In this document: piece by piece, positions 39,896 to 47,623 of the stretch
How positions within the stretch are numbered: position 1 is the first letter of the stretch
Layout of the letters: every line of letters begins with the position of its first letter
Assembly: GCA_951799405.1 (NCBI GenBank)
Contig: OX637359.1
Span: forward strand, 2,042,201 to 2,106,200
DNA length: 64,000 nt
Source: Agapetus fuscipes
Taxonomy: Eukaryota > Arthropoda > Insecta > Trichoptera > Glossosomatidae
Direction of reading: 5' to 3'
Made by a program: the position numbers and the translations under genes
Notes under the pieces: generated by a model
What the model saw: the letters and a program-made list of their open reading frames with translations, nothing else
Databases searched by the model: none
What the model was told of the DNA's origin: nothing

Positions 39896-40130
39896 TTGTT
39901 GATAAAATTAACATTTGTGATGATACAAGAACTAACTGGAATGTTAGAAGAAAAGATATCTAAAAAGAAACGAATTTGGGTAAGAAAATGGATAGATGAC
40001 AGATATAAAAGAGAGATCAAATTGCAGTGCTGTTGCACGCATGTCTTTGTTCTTGTAATTTTGGGACTTATTGTCCCACAGGCATTCATTTTCGCGGTAA
40101 GGATGTATGATCTTTTAATTTTCAGCGTCG
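39896..40130 (+). pseudogene. Harbinger-type transposase N-terminal remnant
   Basis: An open frame within M4. Residues about 18-43 (EEKISKKKRIWVRKWIDDRY, then KREIKLQ) carry the basic WVR motif seen near the N-terminus of PIF/Harbinger transposases. The sequence after it is hydrophobic and not recognisable; the frame runs on to 40444 through M3 sequence. No catalytic residues, so not functional. Confidence 0.4.
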
Positions 40131-40301
40131 CTAAGTTTTCCCGTCATTGTTTTATTCGGTGCGACGCAGCGTGGCTACCGTATGATACAGCGACTGACTC
40201 TGGCATTTACACGGGGGCAGTTGCACTAGCGCGTGTGGTGGAGGTAGCGACTGACGCCGAAAAATATCAAGCAGCAATATTGAATTCAGTTTACTCGCTC
40301 C

Positions 40302-40545
40302 CCCAGTTCTTGTTTACCGTATACGCCAATCTTGTCAAATATTACTTTTTCATGCAGTTGTCTTATGAATCAAATTCTACACAATCTGAGCTAAGAAAAA
40401 CCATAAAACTCGATAATGTGAGAGTTCTTTTAAATATTTTTTAAATAAATTTCTGGTTTTCATAAGATACATTGGTCCAGTACACATGCAAACATTGCTC
40501 ATGTAAAATTTTCTCAATGGCGTATACGGTAAACAAGAACTAAGG
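40302..40545 (+). mobile_element. M3-related MITE nested in M4
   Basis: AGTTCTTGTTTACCGTATAC, then GCCA at the left, and the exact complement at the right end (40524-40541). The interior has CAAATTCTACACAATCTGAG as in M3. Confidence 0.6.
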
Positions 40546-40775
40546 CAGCGTACTGTCGACAGTTTACTTTCGTCAGTAACTAACTTGAAATCAATTTACA
40601 CGATCGCAGTGCCGGGTCAGTTGCTGTCGGCAGTGGACTGACGGCAGCTACTTACCCTGTTTAAATCGCCCTTTACTTGAAAATTGACGCTTTCTATAGT
40701 GAAGACCAAGCTCGCATCTCTTGATTCACACAAAAACAGCGCTAACCAAATAAATCAATAGTATTATTATTCCGT

Positions 40776-40791
40776 GGGGGGGGGGGGGGGG
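40776..40791. repeat. Poly(G) run
   Basis: Sixteen consecutive G on the plus strand right after the S2 tail. Could form a quadruplex, and is prone to assembly and length error. Confidence 0.9.
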
Positions 40792-40935
40792 TTCTCATCT
40801 CTTTTGGCATCTGAATACACTTTTTCTGGATTTTTGTTTTGCAATAAATTAACACCGAAACGGGAAATCATTCCTGTCACCGTTTGTGCAGATCGAACCC
40901 CAGCCATTTCATCATTTACGTCATTCCTTCTTCTT

Positions 40936-41255
40936 TTTGTGCCACTTCTATCGAAGATCGGCGATCATCACGGCTATTTTGACTTTAGATGCTGCGGCTC
41001 GAAACAGGGACTTGGTGCTTCTGCCGAATCACTGTGGCAGGTTTTTCAGCCGCGATCTCCTACGGCGTCCCTGAGATCTTCTCCCCTTAATCTTACCCTG
41101 TATGATAAGATGAAGGAGACGGTACATCTCATTCTTCAAATGTGACCGCAGTACAAAAGCTTTCTCTGCTTAATGGTAGGCAGGAGCTCCTTTGTAGTGC
41201 GCATTCGTTGGAGGACTTCTTCATTGGTGACTCGATCACGCCTCGTCACTCCTTA
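40936..41255 (-). pseudogene. RTE-like polymerase C-terminus, left arm of inverted repeat
   Basis: Minus strand reads RLLHLIIQGKIKGRRSQGRR, RRSRLKNLPQ, stop, FGRSTKSLFRAAASKVKIAV, MIADLR. Two stops and frameshifts. It is the partner of 42172-42593 in the opposite orientation and shares most residues with it. Confidence 0.7.
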
Positions 41256-41284
41256 ACTTCATATTTTAAATCTTAGTTATTCAA

Positions 41285-41390
41285 ACACTGTTTTATTTTC
41301 ACTTCTTTATTATTGAATTATTTGGACGTGCAAGCGTTTTCGACTACACAGTAATCATCATCAGGTAATAAAGGAATCATAATTCCTTTC
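41285..41390 (-). mobile_element. H element copy, left arm, hammerhead-like core
   Basis: Minus strand: CTTTATTAC, then CTGATGA (41358-41364), T, stem II GATTAC/GTAGTC, GAAAACG, loop CTTGCA, CGTC. Downstream AATAATAAAG can pair with CTTTATTA upstream. ACG/CGT gives a three-pair stem III with one A bulged, and GTC is a valid cleavage triplet. The tail is GTGAAAATAAAACAGTGTTT. Confidence 0.5.
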
Positions 41391-41394
41391 ATGT

Positions 41395-41720
41395 CCGGTC
41401 GATAGCTCAGTTGGTAGAGTGCTTGCATTCTACCCCGTGAGCTCGGGTTCGAATCCCACCGAGGAGGGTGTCAGAAATGATTTTCTATTTCGGTGTTTAT
41501 TTCAAACCCCATAATAAAAATACCGGCAAGGTTTACTCAGCCTTCACAAAAAATGAATACCAGCCCTCTCGGGAGCTGGGAAACCCCCACTTTAACTGAA
41601 GTGGTTGGCGTAAGGCCGGCCCCCTTACCTGTAAAAATAAATAGGTTAAACTCGCCACATGCGACCCCTTCGGGGGTAACGCAGCAAGAAGTTACACTAC
41701 ATGTGTAGCTTAGTTGCGTT
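41395..41720 (+). mobile_element. S1 tRNA-SINE, full-length, in the centre of the inverted repeat
   Basis: CCGGTCGATAGCTCAGTTGG, box B GGGTTCGAATCCCACC, body, and ACACTACATGTGTAGCTTAG. It lies between the two oppositely oriented H copies. Confidence 0.85.
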
Positions 41721-41725
41721 CATAT

Positions 41726-42130
41726 AATTCATTTATTACCTGATGATGATTGACTTATAGGTTGGTATGAGGCTGACCACCCATACTGTAGAAAAATGGT
41801 TCACTTTACCAATGGCACCCCTGTTTCAGGGAATGTCGGCAAGAGTTGCAGGGCTTATGTTCATTTGAGGTTTGGATTTTATTTGCAAGTACACAATCAG
41901 CATTTGTAAGCGCGAACTACACGCGTTTGTTTGTGGGCATACATCTGAGAGCTTTGAATGAATATATCCCTGCAACTTAGATTATAGAGATTATTATATG
42001 ATTACTGTGTAGTCGAAAACGTCTAGGTGTCCAAATAATAAAATAATAAAGTGGTGAAAATAAAACAGTGTTTGAATGACTAAAGATGAGATGAATTTTC
42101 ACAGTGTTAATGCACCCACCATCCAAAACA
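41726..42130 (+). mobile_element. H element copy, right arm, interrupted by RepA
   Basis: CTGATGA at 41740-41746 is separated from ACTGTGTAGTCGAAAACG (42004-42021) by the RepA copy. Removing RepA restores the sequence seen in the left arm. Tail GTGAAAATAAAACAGTGTTT, then GAATTTTCACAGTGTTAATG, the inverted H head. Confidence 0.6.
41752..41997 (+). mobile_element. RepA short unit with 6-bp target duplication
   Basis: Begins GACTTATAGGTTGG and ends GCAACTTAGATTATAGAGATTATTAT. ATGATT at 41746-41751 is repeated at 41998-42003. The H sequence here is known uninterrupted from the left arm, so both boundaries are secure. The insertion starts at the usual RepA 5' boundary, not within LINE-R coding sequence. 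Confidence 0.85.
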
Positions 42131-42171
42131 TCATATTTTAAATATTTTTCAGGGTTTGGTGGTTTACATTA

Positions 42172-42593
42172 GTGAGGTGCTACGTTTTCCCAATCGCTCT
42201 GTATGGTATGGAGGGATGGACTCTCACGCAGGCACTGGAGAGACGTATTGAAGCATTCGAGATGTGTAGCTATACCGAAAAATGCTTTGGATCACTTGGC
42301 GTGATCGAGTCACCAATGAAGAAGTCCTTCAACGAATGCGCACTACAAAGGAGCTCCTGCCTACCATTAAGCAGAGAAAGCTAATGTACTTCGGTCACAT
42401 TATGAGAAATGAGAAGTACCGTCTCCTTCATCTTATCATTCAGGGTAAGATTGAGGGGAGAAGATCTCAGGGACGCCGAAGGACATCGTGGCTGAAGAAC
42501 CTGCGACAGTGGTTCGGCAGAAGCACCAAGTCCCTATTTCGAGCCGCAGCATCAAAAATCAAAATAGCTATGATGATCGCCGATCTTCGTTAG
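42172..42593 (+). pseudogene. RTE-like polymerase C-terminus, right arm
   Basis: Reads RCYVFPIALYGMEGWTLTQA, LERRIEAFEM; then, after a frame change near 42270, LWITWRDRVTNEEVLQRMRT, KLMYFGHIMRNEKYRLLHLI, IQGKIEGRRSQGRRRTSWLK, NLRQWFGRSTKSLFRAA and MIADLR. This is a well-known insect RTE-like polymerase tail. The 3' tail is (AAG)n at 42602-42620. One frameshift, and no RT core upstream. Confidence 0.75.
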
Positions 42594-42652
42594 AAGTGGC
42601 ACAAGAAGAAGAAGAAGAAGGTGGTTTACACAGTGAAAGTCCATTGTTTAAT

Positions 42653-42863
42653 TAATCAAATAAATATACTGTTTTAATTCACTTTTTTATTATTTTATTT
42701 TAAATATGTCTAACAGTTTTCGCCTAAAAAGAAGAAGAAGAGAATTTAATTTTGATTTGTCATTGTCATTGTCATGAGGATGCCTTTTTAGGCGAAAACT
42801 GTTTGACATATTTTAAATAAAATAATAAAAACGTGAATTAAAACAGTATATTTATTTGATCAA
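42653..42863. mobile_element. H-related hairpin
   Basis: Arms 42653-42731 and 42784-42863 are complementary almost throughout (ATACTGTTTTAATTCAC against GTGAATTAAAACAGTAT). The spacer contains AAGAAGAAGAG and TGTCATTGTCATTGTC. The right arm contains TGAGGA, stem GCCT/AGGC and GAAAAC, a degenerate hammerhead-like order lacking the leading CT. Confidence 0.6.
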
Positions 42864-43277
42864 TCATATTTTAAAATTTACGTATTTTTTTTTTTTTGCA
42901 AAAACAAAACTCGTAAATCATCAGCAAGCTGCCAACGTTCCAATATTGCCTCGTTCAATACCTTTTGTATTTACCTTGCCCTCAAAAGAGCGTGTACAAG
43001 ATTTCGCTAAACTTTTCCCCCCACACCCTTTTCTACTTCTTCTTCTTCTTGGGCGGTTATTATCGCCTCTGCGGACGTTTCGTTATATTTATTAACTCAA
43101 TTAATGAATTTAGTTCTCAACTTCCCCCGGCCGACTTTGCACAGTGCGCTCGACTTTTGTGATAAACTCGTTTGGTAATTCAATGTCACAGGTAGGAGCA
43201 GAAAAGTTTCAAGTCGGTCATAAATTTGAATGAGTCTTGTATACGTCAATTTTCAATGTGGCTGGACATGATTCTCA
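42864..43277. other. Unassigned interval
   Basis: Includes CTTCTTCTTCTTCTTGG and some GC-richer sequence. No gene recognised. Confidence 0.45.
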
Positions 43278-43350
43278 CACATCACTCCGCTGTTGAAAGA
43301 ACTGCAATGGCTTCGTTTGCCTGAGAGGACGGTCTATCGTGTGTGTTTTT
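43278..43350 (+). pseudogene. L2/CR1-like LINE fragment
   Basis: Open frame HITPLLKELQWLRLPERTVY, then RVCVFI, the conserved HITPxLxxLHWLPVxxRIxYK segment of L2/CR1-type polymerases. Cut by a RepA fragment. Confidence 0.6.
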
Positions 43351-43352
43351 AT

Positions 43353-43428
43353 ATCTATCTATAATCTAAGCTGCAAAGATATGCTGGCATTTAAGGCGCA
43401 TATAAATGCATGCCCACAGACAGGAATA
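43353..43428 (-). mobile_element. RepA 3' fragment
   Basis: CTATCTATAATCTAAGCTGC through CATGCCCACAGACAGGAATA. Confidence 0.7.
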
Positions 43429-43445
43429 TGTAATATAATAATAAT

Positions 43446-43728
43446 AATATTAGTTAATTAATAAATGGAAGGTTGTGGATTCAAATCCCGGCGGAGCACA
43501 AAAATATACCATTTATATTTCCAAATGTGCTCTTCGCTGGGTTGAAAAAATCATAAACCTTTACAAAAGACCGGTCACTGAAAGGTCCATCCAACCTTAC
43601 AACAACTGGGTCTTGCTTGAAAATTGGCGCTTTCTACAACGACGACCAAGCTCGCAGAGGGCTCTTGAGGTGTGATACACACAAAAACAGCGCTCAACAA
43701 ATAAATCATCCTAATATTATTTTATTAT
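43446..43728 (+). mobile_element. S2 SINE, near full-length
   Basis: AATGGAAGGTTGTGGATTCA, CTCTTCGCTGGGTTGAAAAA, AGGTCCATCCAACCTTACAA, GAGGGCTCTTGAGGTGTGAT, AAATAAATCATCCTAATATT. The front of the head is missing. Confidence 0.8.
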
Positions 43729-44028
43729 TCGTTGTATTATTCTTCCAATGCGTTCTTCTCGTCTTCACTCTTTTTATTTCTGCCTGTATCGGTTTCATTT
43801 TTAAGTTGGTTCAAAAAGTGTTCCCAAAGTTCTGAGAAGACTTTTGTTTGAAATTACGACTTGATTTTCAACACCCCTCTACCCTTTACACCGTCATAAT
43901 CATGATTTATATTTGAGAGGCATTGGTTTATTGTGCTATCACCAGTTAGGGTTCTGTTGTCTAGAAAAGGAAACACTAGAAGTGTGTAAAAATGCTGTGG
44001 ACAAAAAAAATATTACAGTTTTGACTTC
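43729..44028. other. Unassigned interval
   Basis: No gene or shared repeat recognised. Confidence 0.45.
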
Positions 44029-44061
44029 TAATCTAATCTAATCTAAGTTGCAAAGATATCC
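44029..44061 (-). mobile_element. RepA tail fragment
   Basis: AATCTAATCTAATCTAAGTT, then GCAAAGATAT, and nothing further. Confidence 0.6.
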
Positions 44062-44109
44062 TAGCAGAAGGTCCTGTAGTTAAGAAATTCGTCATGAGCA
44101 TCGCAACTA

Positions 44110-44438
44110 AAACGCAACTAAGCTGCACATATAGTGTAACTTCTTGCCGCGTTATCCCCGAAGGGGTCGCATGTGGCGAGTTGAACCTATTTATTTTTAC
44201 AGGTAAGGGGGTCGGCCTTACGCCAACCACTTCAGTTGAAGTGGAGGTTTCCCAGCTCCCGAGAGAGCTGGTACTCATTTCTTGTGAAGGCTGAGTAAAC
44301 CTTGCCGGTATTTTATTTTGGGGTTTGAAATAAACACCGAAACGGGAAATCATTTCTGACACCCTCGCCTCGGTGGGATTCGAACCCGAGCTCACGGCAT
44401 GGAATGCAAGCACTCTACCAACTGAGCTATCGACCGGA
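44110..44438 (-). mobile_element. S1 tRNA-SINE, full-length
   Basis: Complement: AAGCTGCACATATAGTGTAA, CCCGAAGGGGTCGCATGTGG, CTTGTGAAGGCTGAGTAAAC, GGTGGGATTCGAACCCGAGC, CAACTGAGCTATCGACCGG. Confidence 0.88.
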
Positions 44439-44439
44439 G

Positions 44440-44560
44440 CATACTTCTTTATAATTAGTTCACATACTATGAGAAGTTGCTCCCAATAAAATGTTTTATC
44501 CACGATTTCTCATCTCAGTAAACCAGCACTTCTTCAGTTTGACCTTTAATGTGGCAATAT
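44440..44560 (-). mobile_element. M5 partial copy
   Basis: Complement of the M5 left half: TAGTTCACATACTATGAGAA, AAAATGTTTTATCCACGATT, CAGTTTGACCTTTAATGTGG. Confidence 0.6.
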
Positions 44561-44833
44561 ACTTTCATTGAAAAATAACTTTGAAATCTAACATAATTCA
44601 AATGGTTTACCTGTCTTTAAAAGAAATTTTTCTAATCACGCAATAAACCTGTTATATCTTTGGTTCTATTTTGGTCAATTCCACAGCCTTATAGAATGCC
44701 TAAAGCTATGTAATCAAGAACTGAAAACCTACGCAAAAAAGTGCGTGTCACAACAAATCGGTCAAAGACAAACGCGTCCACTGATGCTCGTCCATGGACA
44801 AATCGGTCACACGTAAGTCGTCCACAGACACAG

Positions 44834-45116
44834 GCCGGTCCGTAGCCTAGCCTTACGCTTCGGACTCGTTAATGGAAGGTCGTGGGTTCGAATCCCAGTA
44901 GAGCGGAGAAAAATATACCATTTATATTTTAAAATATGCTCTTCGCTGGATTGAAAAGTTCATATACGTTAACCAAGATCGATCACCATCTAGCCATGAA
45001 GCAATCAGGTTTTGCTTGAGAATTAACGCTGTCTATAGCGACGACTAAGCTAGCAAAATGCTCTTGAAGTATGATACACACAAAAACAGCGCTCACCAAA
45101 TAACTTAATGTTATTA
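44834..45116 (+). mobile_element. S2 SINE, full-length
   Basis: GGCCGGTCCGTAGCCTAGCC, GGTCGTGGGTTCGAATCCCA (box B), GCTCTTCGCTGGATTGAAAA, TTGCTTGAGAATTAACGCTG, AAACAGCGCTCACCAAATAA. Confidence 0.82.
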
Positions 45117-45120
45117 TTAT

Positions 45121-45343
45121 CAATCTCAAATGGACATACTCGTACACCCTGCATCTCTTGCCGTCCTTCCCTGAGACAGGAGTGACATTGGCGAAGTGAA
45201 CCATTTTTACAGCACGGGTGGTCAGCCGCATACCAACCTATAAGTCACGGAACATACACAACAAATTACATTTTTTAATATCAACAAATCATAACATGTA
45301 CGGACATCAAAAACTAGCAGAAAACAAATTCTAATTTAAAAAA
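45121..45343 (-). mobile_element. RepA (3' truncated) plus LINE-R 3'UTR
   Basis: Starts inside RepA at ATCTCAAATGGACATACTCG, passes CTGAGACAGGAGTGACATTG and TAAGTCACGGAACATACACA, and continues through an AT-rich UTR to the LINE-R stop. Confidence 0.75.
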
Positions 45344-45455
45344 TTATCCAACATCACAGATCAACCGCCGTTTCTTTCTGTCCTTACACACTTCTTTCAT
45401 TTCCTCCAGAGTCATAACCTTCTTCATACAGGCTCTACTTTTATTATGACTCTGG
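45344..45455 (-). pseudogene. LINE-R polymerase last codons
   Basis: Minus strand: QSHNKSRACMKKVMTLEEMK, then EVCKDRKKRRLICDVG and a stop. Very close to the 13.06-kb copy (QSHNKRRTCMKKVMTLDEMK). Confidence 0.7.
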
Positions 45456-45689
45456 ATTGTCGTGTGACCGATTTTTAAATGGACGAGATGTCTGTGGAAC
45501 CGAAAGTAATGTCCATATTGCAAACCAAATTATTTAACATAAAAGAAAATAAGATTACGGTATCGATGCCAATCTGCCTTGTTTGCAGAAGTAAATTGAA
45601 ATTTCTCTCGTTAAAAGTATTATTCAGAATCATGTTTTAGCCTCGGACTAAAATTTGAAACATATCGTAGCTGCTGGAGAGTTGGTTTT

Positions 45690-45790
45690 CCGGGATCTTG
45701 TCTGTGGAAATTGGAGCTTCCGGACGTTTCGCATATGTCTACGATGGGCTTCTTCAGCGTGAAAGTGAAATGATGAAGATGAGACTGTGA
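45690..45790 (-). mobile_element. H4 repeat, left member of inverted pair
   Basis: GGAGCTTCCGGACGTTTCGC, then GATGGGCTTCTTCAGCGTGA. On the minus strand: CTGAAGA, stem CCCAT/ATATG (decayed), GAAAC. Confidence 0.5.
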
Positions 45791-45864
45791 TGAAAGTGTG
45801 TTCAAAGTGAAACACTTTTTGTTCCAACACAAAGGCTTATTTTTTTATTTCACTTTCCGATTCC

Positions 45865-46100
45865 TGGACTAATAGGTTGGTATGAGGTAGACCACTCATA
45901 CTGTAAAAAAATTATTCACTTTTTCAACATCACCCCTGTTTGAGGGAAAGAGTTGGTGGGTTTATGTTCATTTGAGATTCGGGTTTTTATATAGTAAATC
46001 CACATGCGGTAGGTGTAAGCTCGAGTTTATACACATCTGCTTATAGAAATGTATTCAATTTGAATTTTAAATGTAATATATCTTTGCAGCTTAGATTATA
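45865..46100 (+). mobile_element. RepA copy, diverged
   Basis: CCTGGACTAATAGGTTGGTA through ACACATCTGCTTATAGAAAT to TTTGCAGCTTAGATTATAG. Confidence 0.75.
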
Positions 46101-46129
46101 GATTAAAGATCAGTTCAAAGGTATGAATT

Positions 46130-46225
46130 GTAGGCAACCTACTCAATAAAATATTTCATCATCACACTTCACGCTGAAGAAGCCCATCGCAGACATGGGC
46201 GAAACGTCCGGAAGCTCCAGCTCCC
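46130..46225 (+). mobile_element. H4 repeat, right member, hammerhead-like core
   Basis: CTGAAGA (46174-46180), stem II GCCCAT/ATGGGC with loop CGCAGAC, then GAAAC (46201-46205) and GTCCGGAAGCTCCAG. It is the inverted counterpart of 45690-45790. No clear stem III or cleavage triplet follows. Confidence 0.5.
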
Positions 46226-46539
46226 ATAGACCACGGCATCAATTCATGTAACAATAATGTTGGGTGTAGTCAAATTTCAAATCAAAATGTAAAAAAGTAA
46301 AAAAAGTGGTTAAAAGTGCACATTAATACCCCATCTAGTTCACAAATCACAGAACACATAAGGCAAAAGATTTTAAAACCAAATTGGGCTAAAAGAATTA
46401 AAAATAGCAAAAGTTATAACCATTTGTAAGGAGCACAAGATTTTGTGTATGTGTTTTTGTTTTTTGACATTTCACTATTATTAAATTAATAATAATCATT
46501 AAATATTATAAATATTTTTAATAAAAAATAATCTGCAAA

Positions 46540-47565
46540 TTGTCAACAGTGAACAGTGTGAATCTTTTACAACATTTGGCAATCACATCAGAAAACATGA
46601 AGTGCCATATATGCTCGGATGAAATGAGCCCAAAAAAGGCATTAAAATGTTCCAGGTGCTATAAGTCGTACCACCAATCATGCCAGCGTCAATCAGCTGA
46701 GAAAATGTCTACAGGGACGAGATCACAATTTATGTGTGACTCATGCAGGCTAGAGGACCCAAGGACATCAAAACTGGGCCCCAGCCTATCTTCTGCGGCT
46801 TTCACTTCTGCGGCAAATCCACCCGTCCGGCCATCATCACCATCATCACCTCCGACAGCAGACACACTCCTGCTCCTCGGAGAAATGAAAGAATTAAAGA
46901 ATGAGATACGGGAGATGAAAGATTCTCTATTATTTTTCTCTAATCGCTATGACGAGATGAACTCGACCATTACAAAGTTAAACGAGGATGCGAGGATTGC
47001 TGACTGCAAAATAAAAGAACTAAGTGAGTCAGTCGATTCACATAAAAATACAATACTTAAAAATGAAATTATTTCCCGCCAAAGGAATGTGGAGCTGTCC
47101 GGACTCCCGATCGTCTCTGGTGAGGACCTTAGCATATCAATTAAAAATATTGCCACGAAGCTGGGAGTTCCAGAGGTGGCTATGGACGTGGAATCATGTC
47201 AAAGGATCCGTCGGAGACAACCACCAAATACTTTAGCCAGTACCATGAAAACTACCGAACTAAGAGATCCGCCTATTATAATAACTTTCAACAAAAAATG
47301 TTCGAAGGATGCACTAATGGCGGCAATAAAAAGGCGAAAGGGCTTAATGGCCAGCGAGCTGGGGATCAAAACAAACAAACGGATCTTTATCAACGACCAT
47401 CTGACCCTGTGCACAAAGAAACTGCTGGCACAGACCAAAGAGGTACAGAGAAACCTAGGGTACAAATTTACCTGGGTAAGGGATTCCCGAATTTTCGTTA
47501 GAAAGGATGAACAGTCTCCTAAGATTTTGATTAGCTCTGTGGAGGTCCTAAATAAATTGAAGTAG
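46540..47565 (+). CDS. LINE element 3 ORF1 protein (PHD-type zinc finger, coiled coil)
   Basis: 341 residues, frame intact. Residues about 21-68 carry CHIC, CSRC, HQSC and CDSC in PHD-finger order (C4HC3-like). A Ser/Pro-rich linker (about 78-108) follows, then a coiled coil (MKELKNEIREMKDSLLFFSN...), an RRM-like segment beginning SRQRNVELSGLPI near residue 180, and a C-terminal domain ending KFTWVRDSRIFVRKDEQSPK. PHD fingers are known in ORF1 proteins of several CR1-group LINEs. The likely role is RNA binding and particle assembly, perhaps with chromatin contact; inferred from domains only. The upstream ATG is the first in frame. Confidence 0.8.
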   Translation: MSTVNSVNLLQHLAITSENMKCHICSDEMSPKKALKCSRCYKSYHQSCQRQSAEKMSTGTRSQFMCDSCRLEDPRTSKLGPSLSSAAFTSAANPPVRPSSPSSPPTADTLLLLGEMKELKNEIREMKDSLLFFSNRYDEMNSTITKLNEDARIADCKIKELSESVDSHKNTILKNEIISRQRNVELSGLPIVSGEDLSISIKNIATKLGVPEVAMDVESCQRIRRRQPPNTLASTMKTTELRDPPIIITFNKKCSKDALMAAIKRRKGLMASELGIKTNKRIFINDHLTLCTKKLLAQTKEVQRNLGYKFTWVRDSRIFVRKDEQSPKILISSVEVLNKLK

Positions 47566-47623
47566 GATTTGGATATTATAAATTTTTATTTTTTTGTATT
47601 GCTAGATTTTAACTTTTTATATA

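Larger units (their letters stand above)
39695..40672 (+). mobile_element. M4 PIF/Harbinger-like non-autonomous element, 978 bp
   Basis: Inverted ends AGGGCGATTTAGACAGGGCA and its near-complement at 40653-40672, extending to about 40 bp (AAGTAGCTG, CGTCAGT). TTA is duplicated (39692-39694 and 40673-40675), fitting the TWA target of PIF/Harbinger elements. The interior includes a frame with EKISKKKRIWVRKWIDDR, like the N-terminal part of Harbinger transposases (basic run, WVR-W), but no DDE core. It is thus a deletion derivative. Confidence 0.7.
39541..40762 (+). mobile_element. S2 SINE split by the M4 element
   Basis: S2 pieces: 39541-39694 (GTGGGTTCGAATCCCGGCGG through CTACTGAGTC) and 40673-40762 (TTACTTGAAAATTGACGCTT through CAAATAAATCAATAG). 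They join cleanly with one TTA when M4 is removed. Confidence 0.8.

Noticed and set aside
40776..40791. G16 run as a regulatory quadruplex
   Set aside because: It lies at a SINE tail with no gene nearby. A homopolymer expansion or assembly uncertainty is the simpler explanation.
41395..41465. tRNA genes at the S1 and S2 heads (A and B boxes, GGTTCGAATCC)
   Set aside because: Each is followed by the same SINE body and cannot form a complete acceptor stem. Many copies share substitutions, so these are SINE heads.
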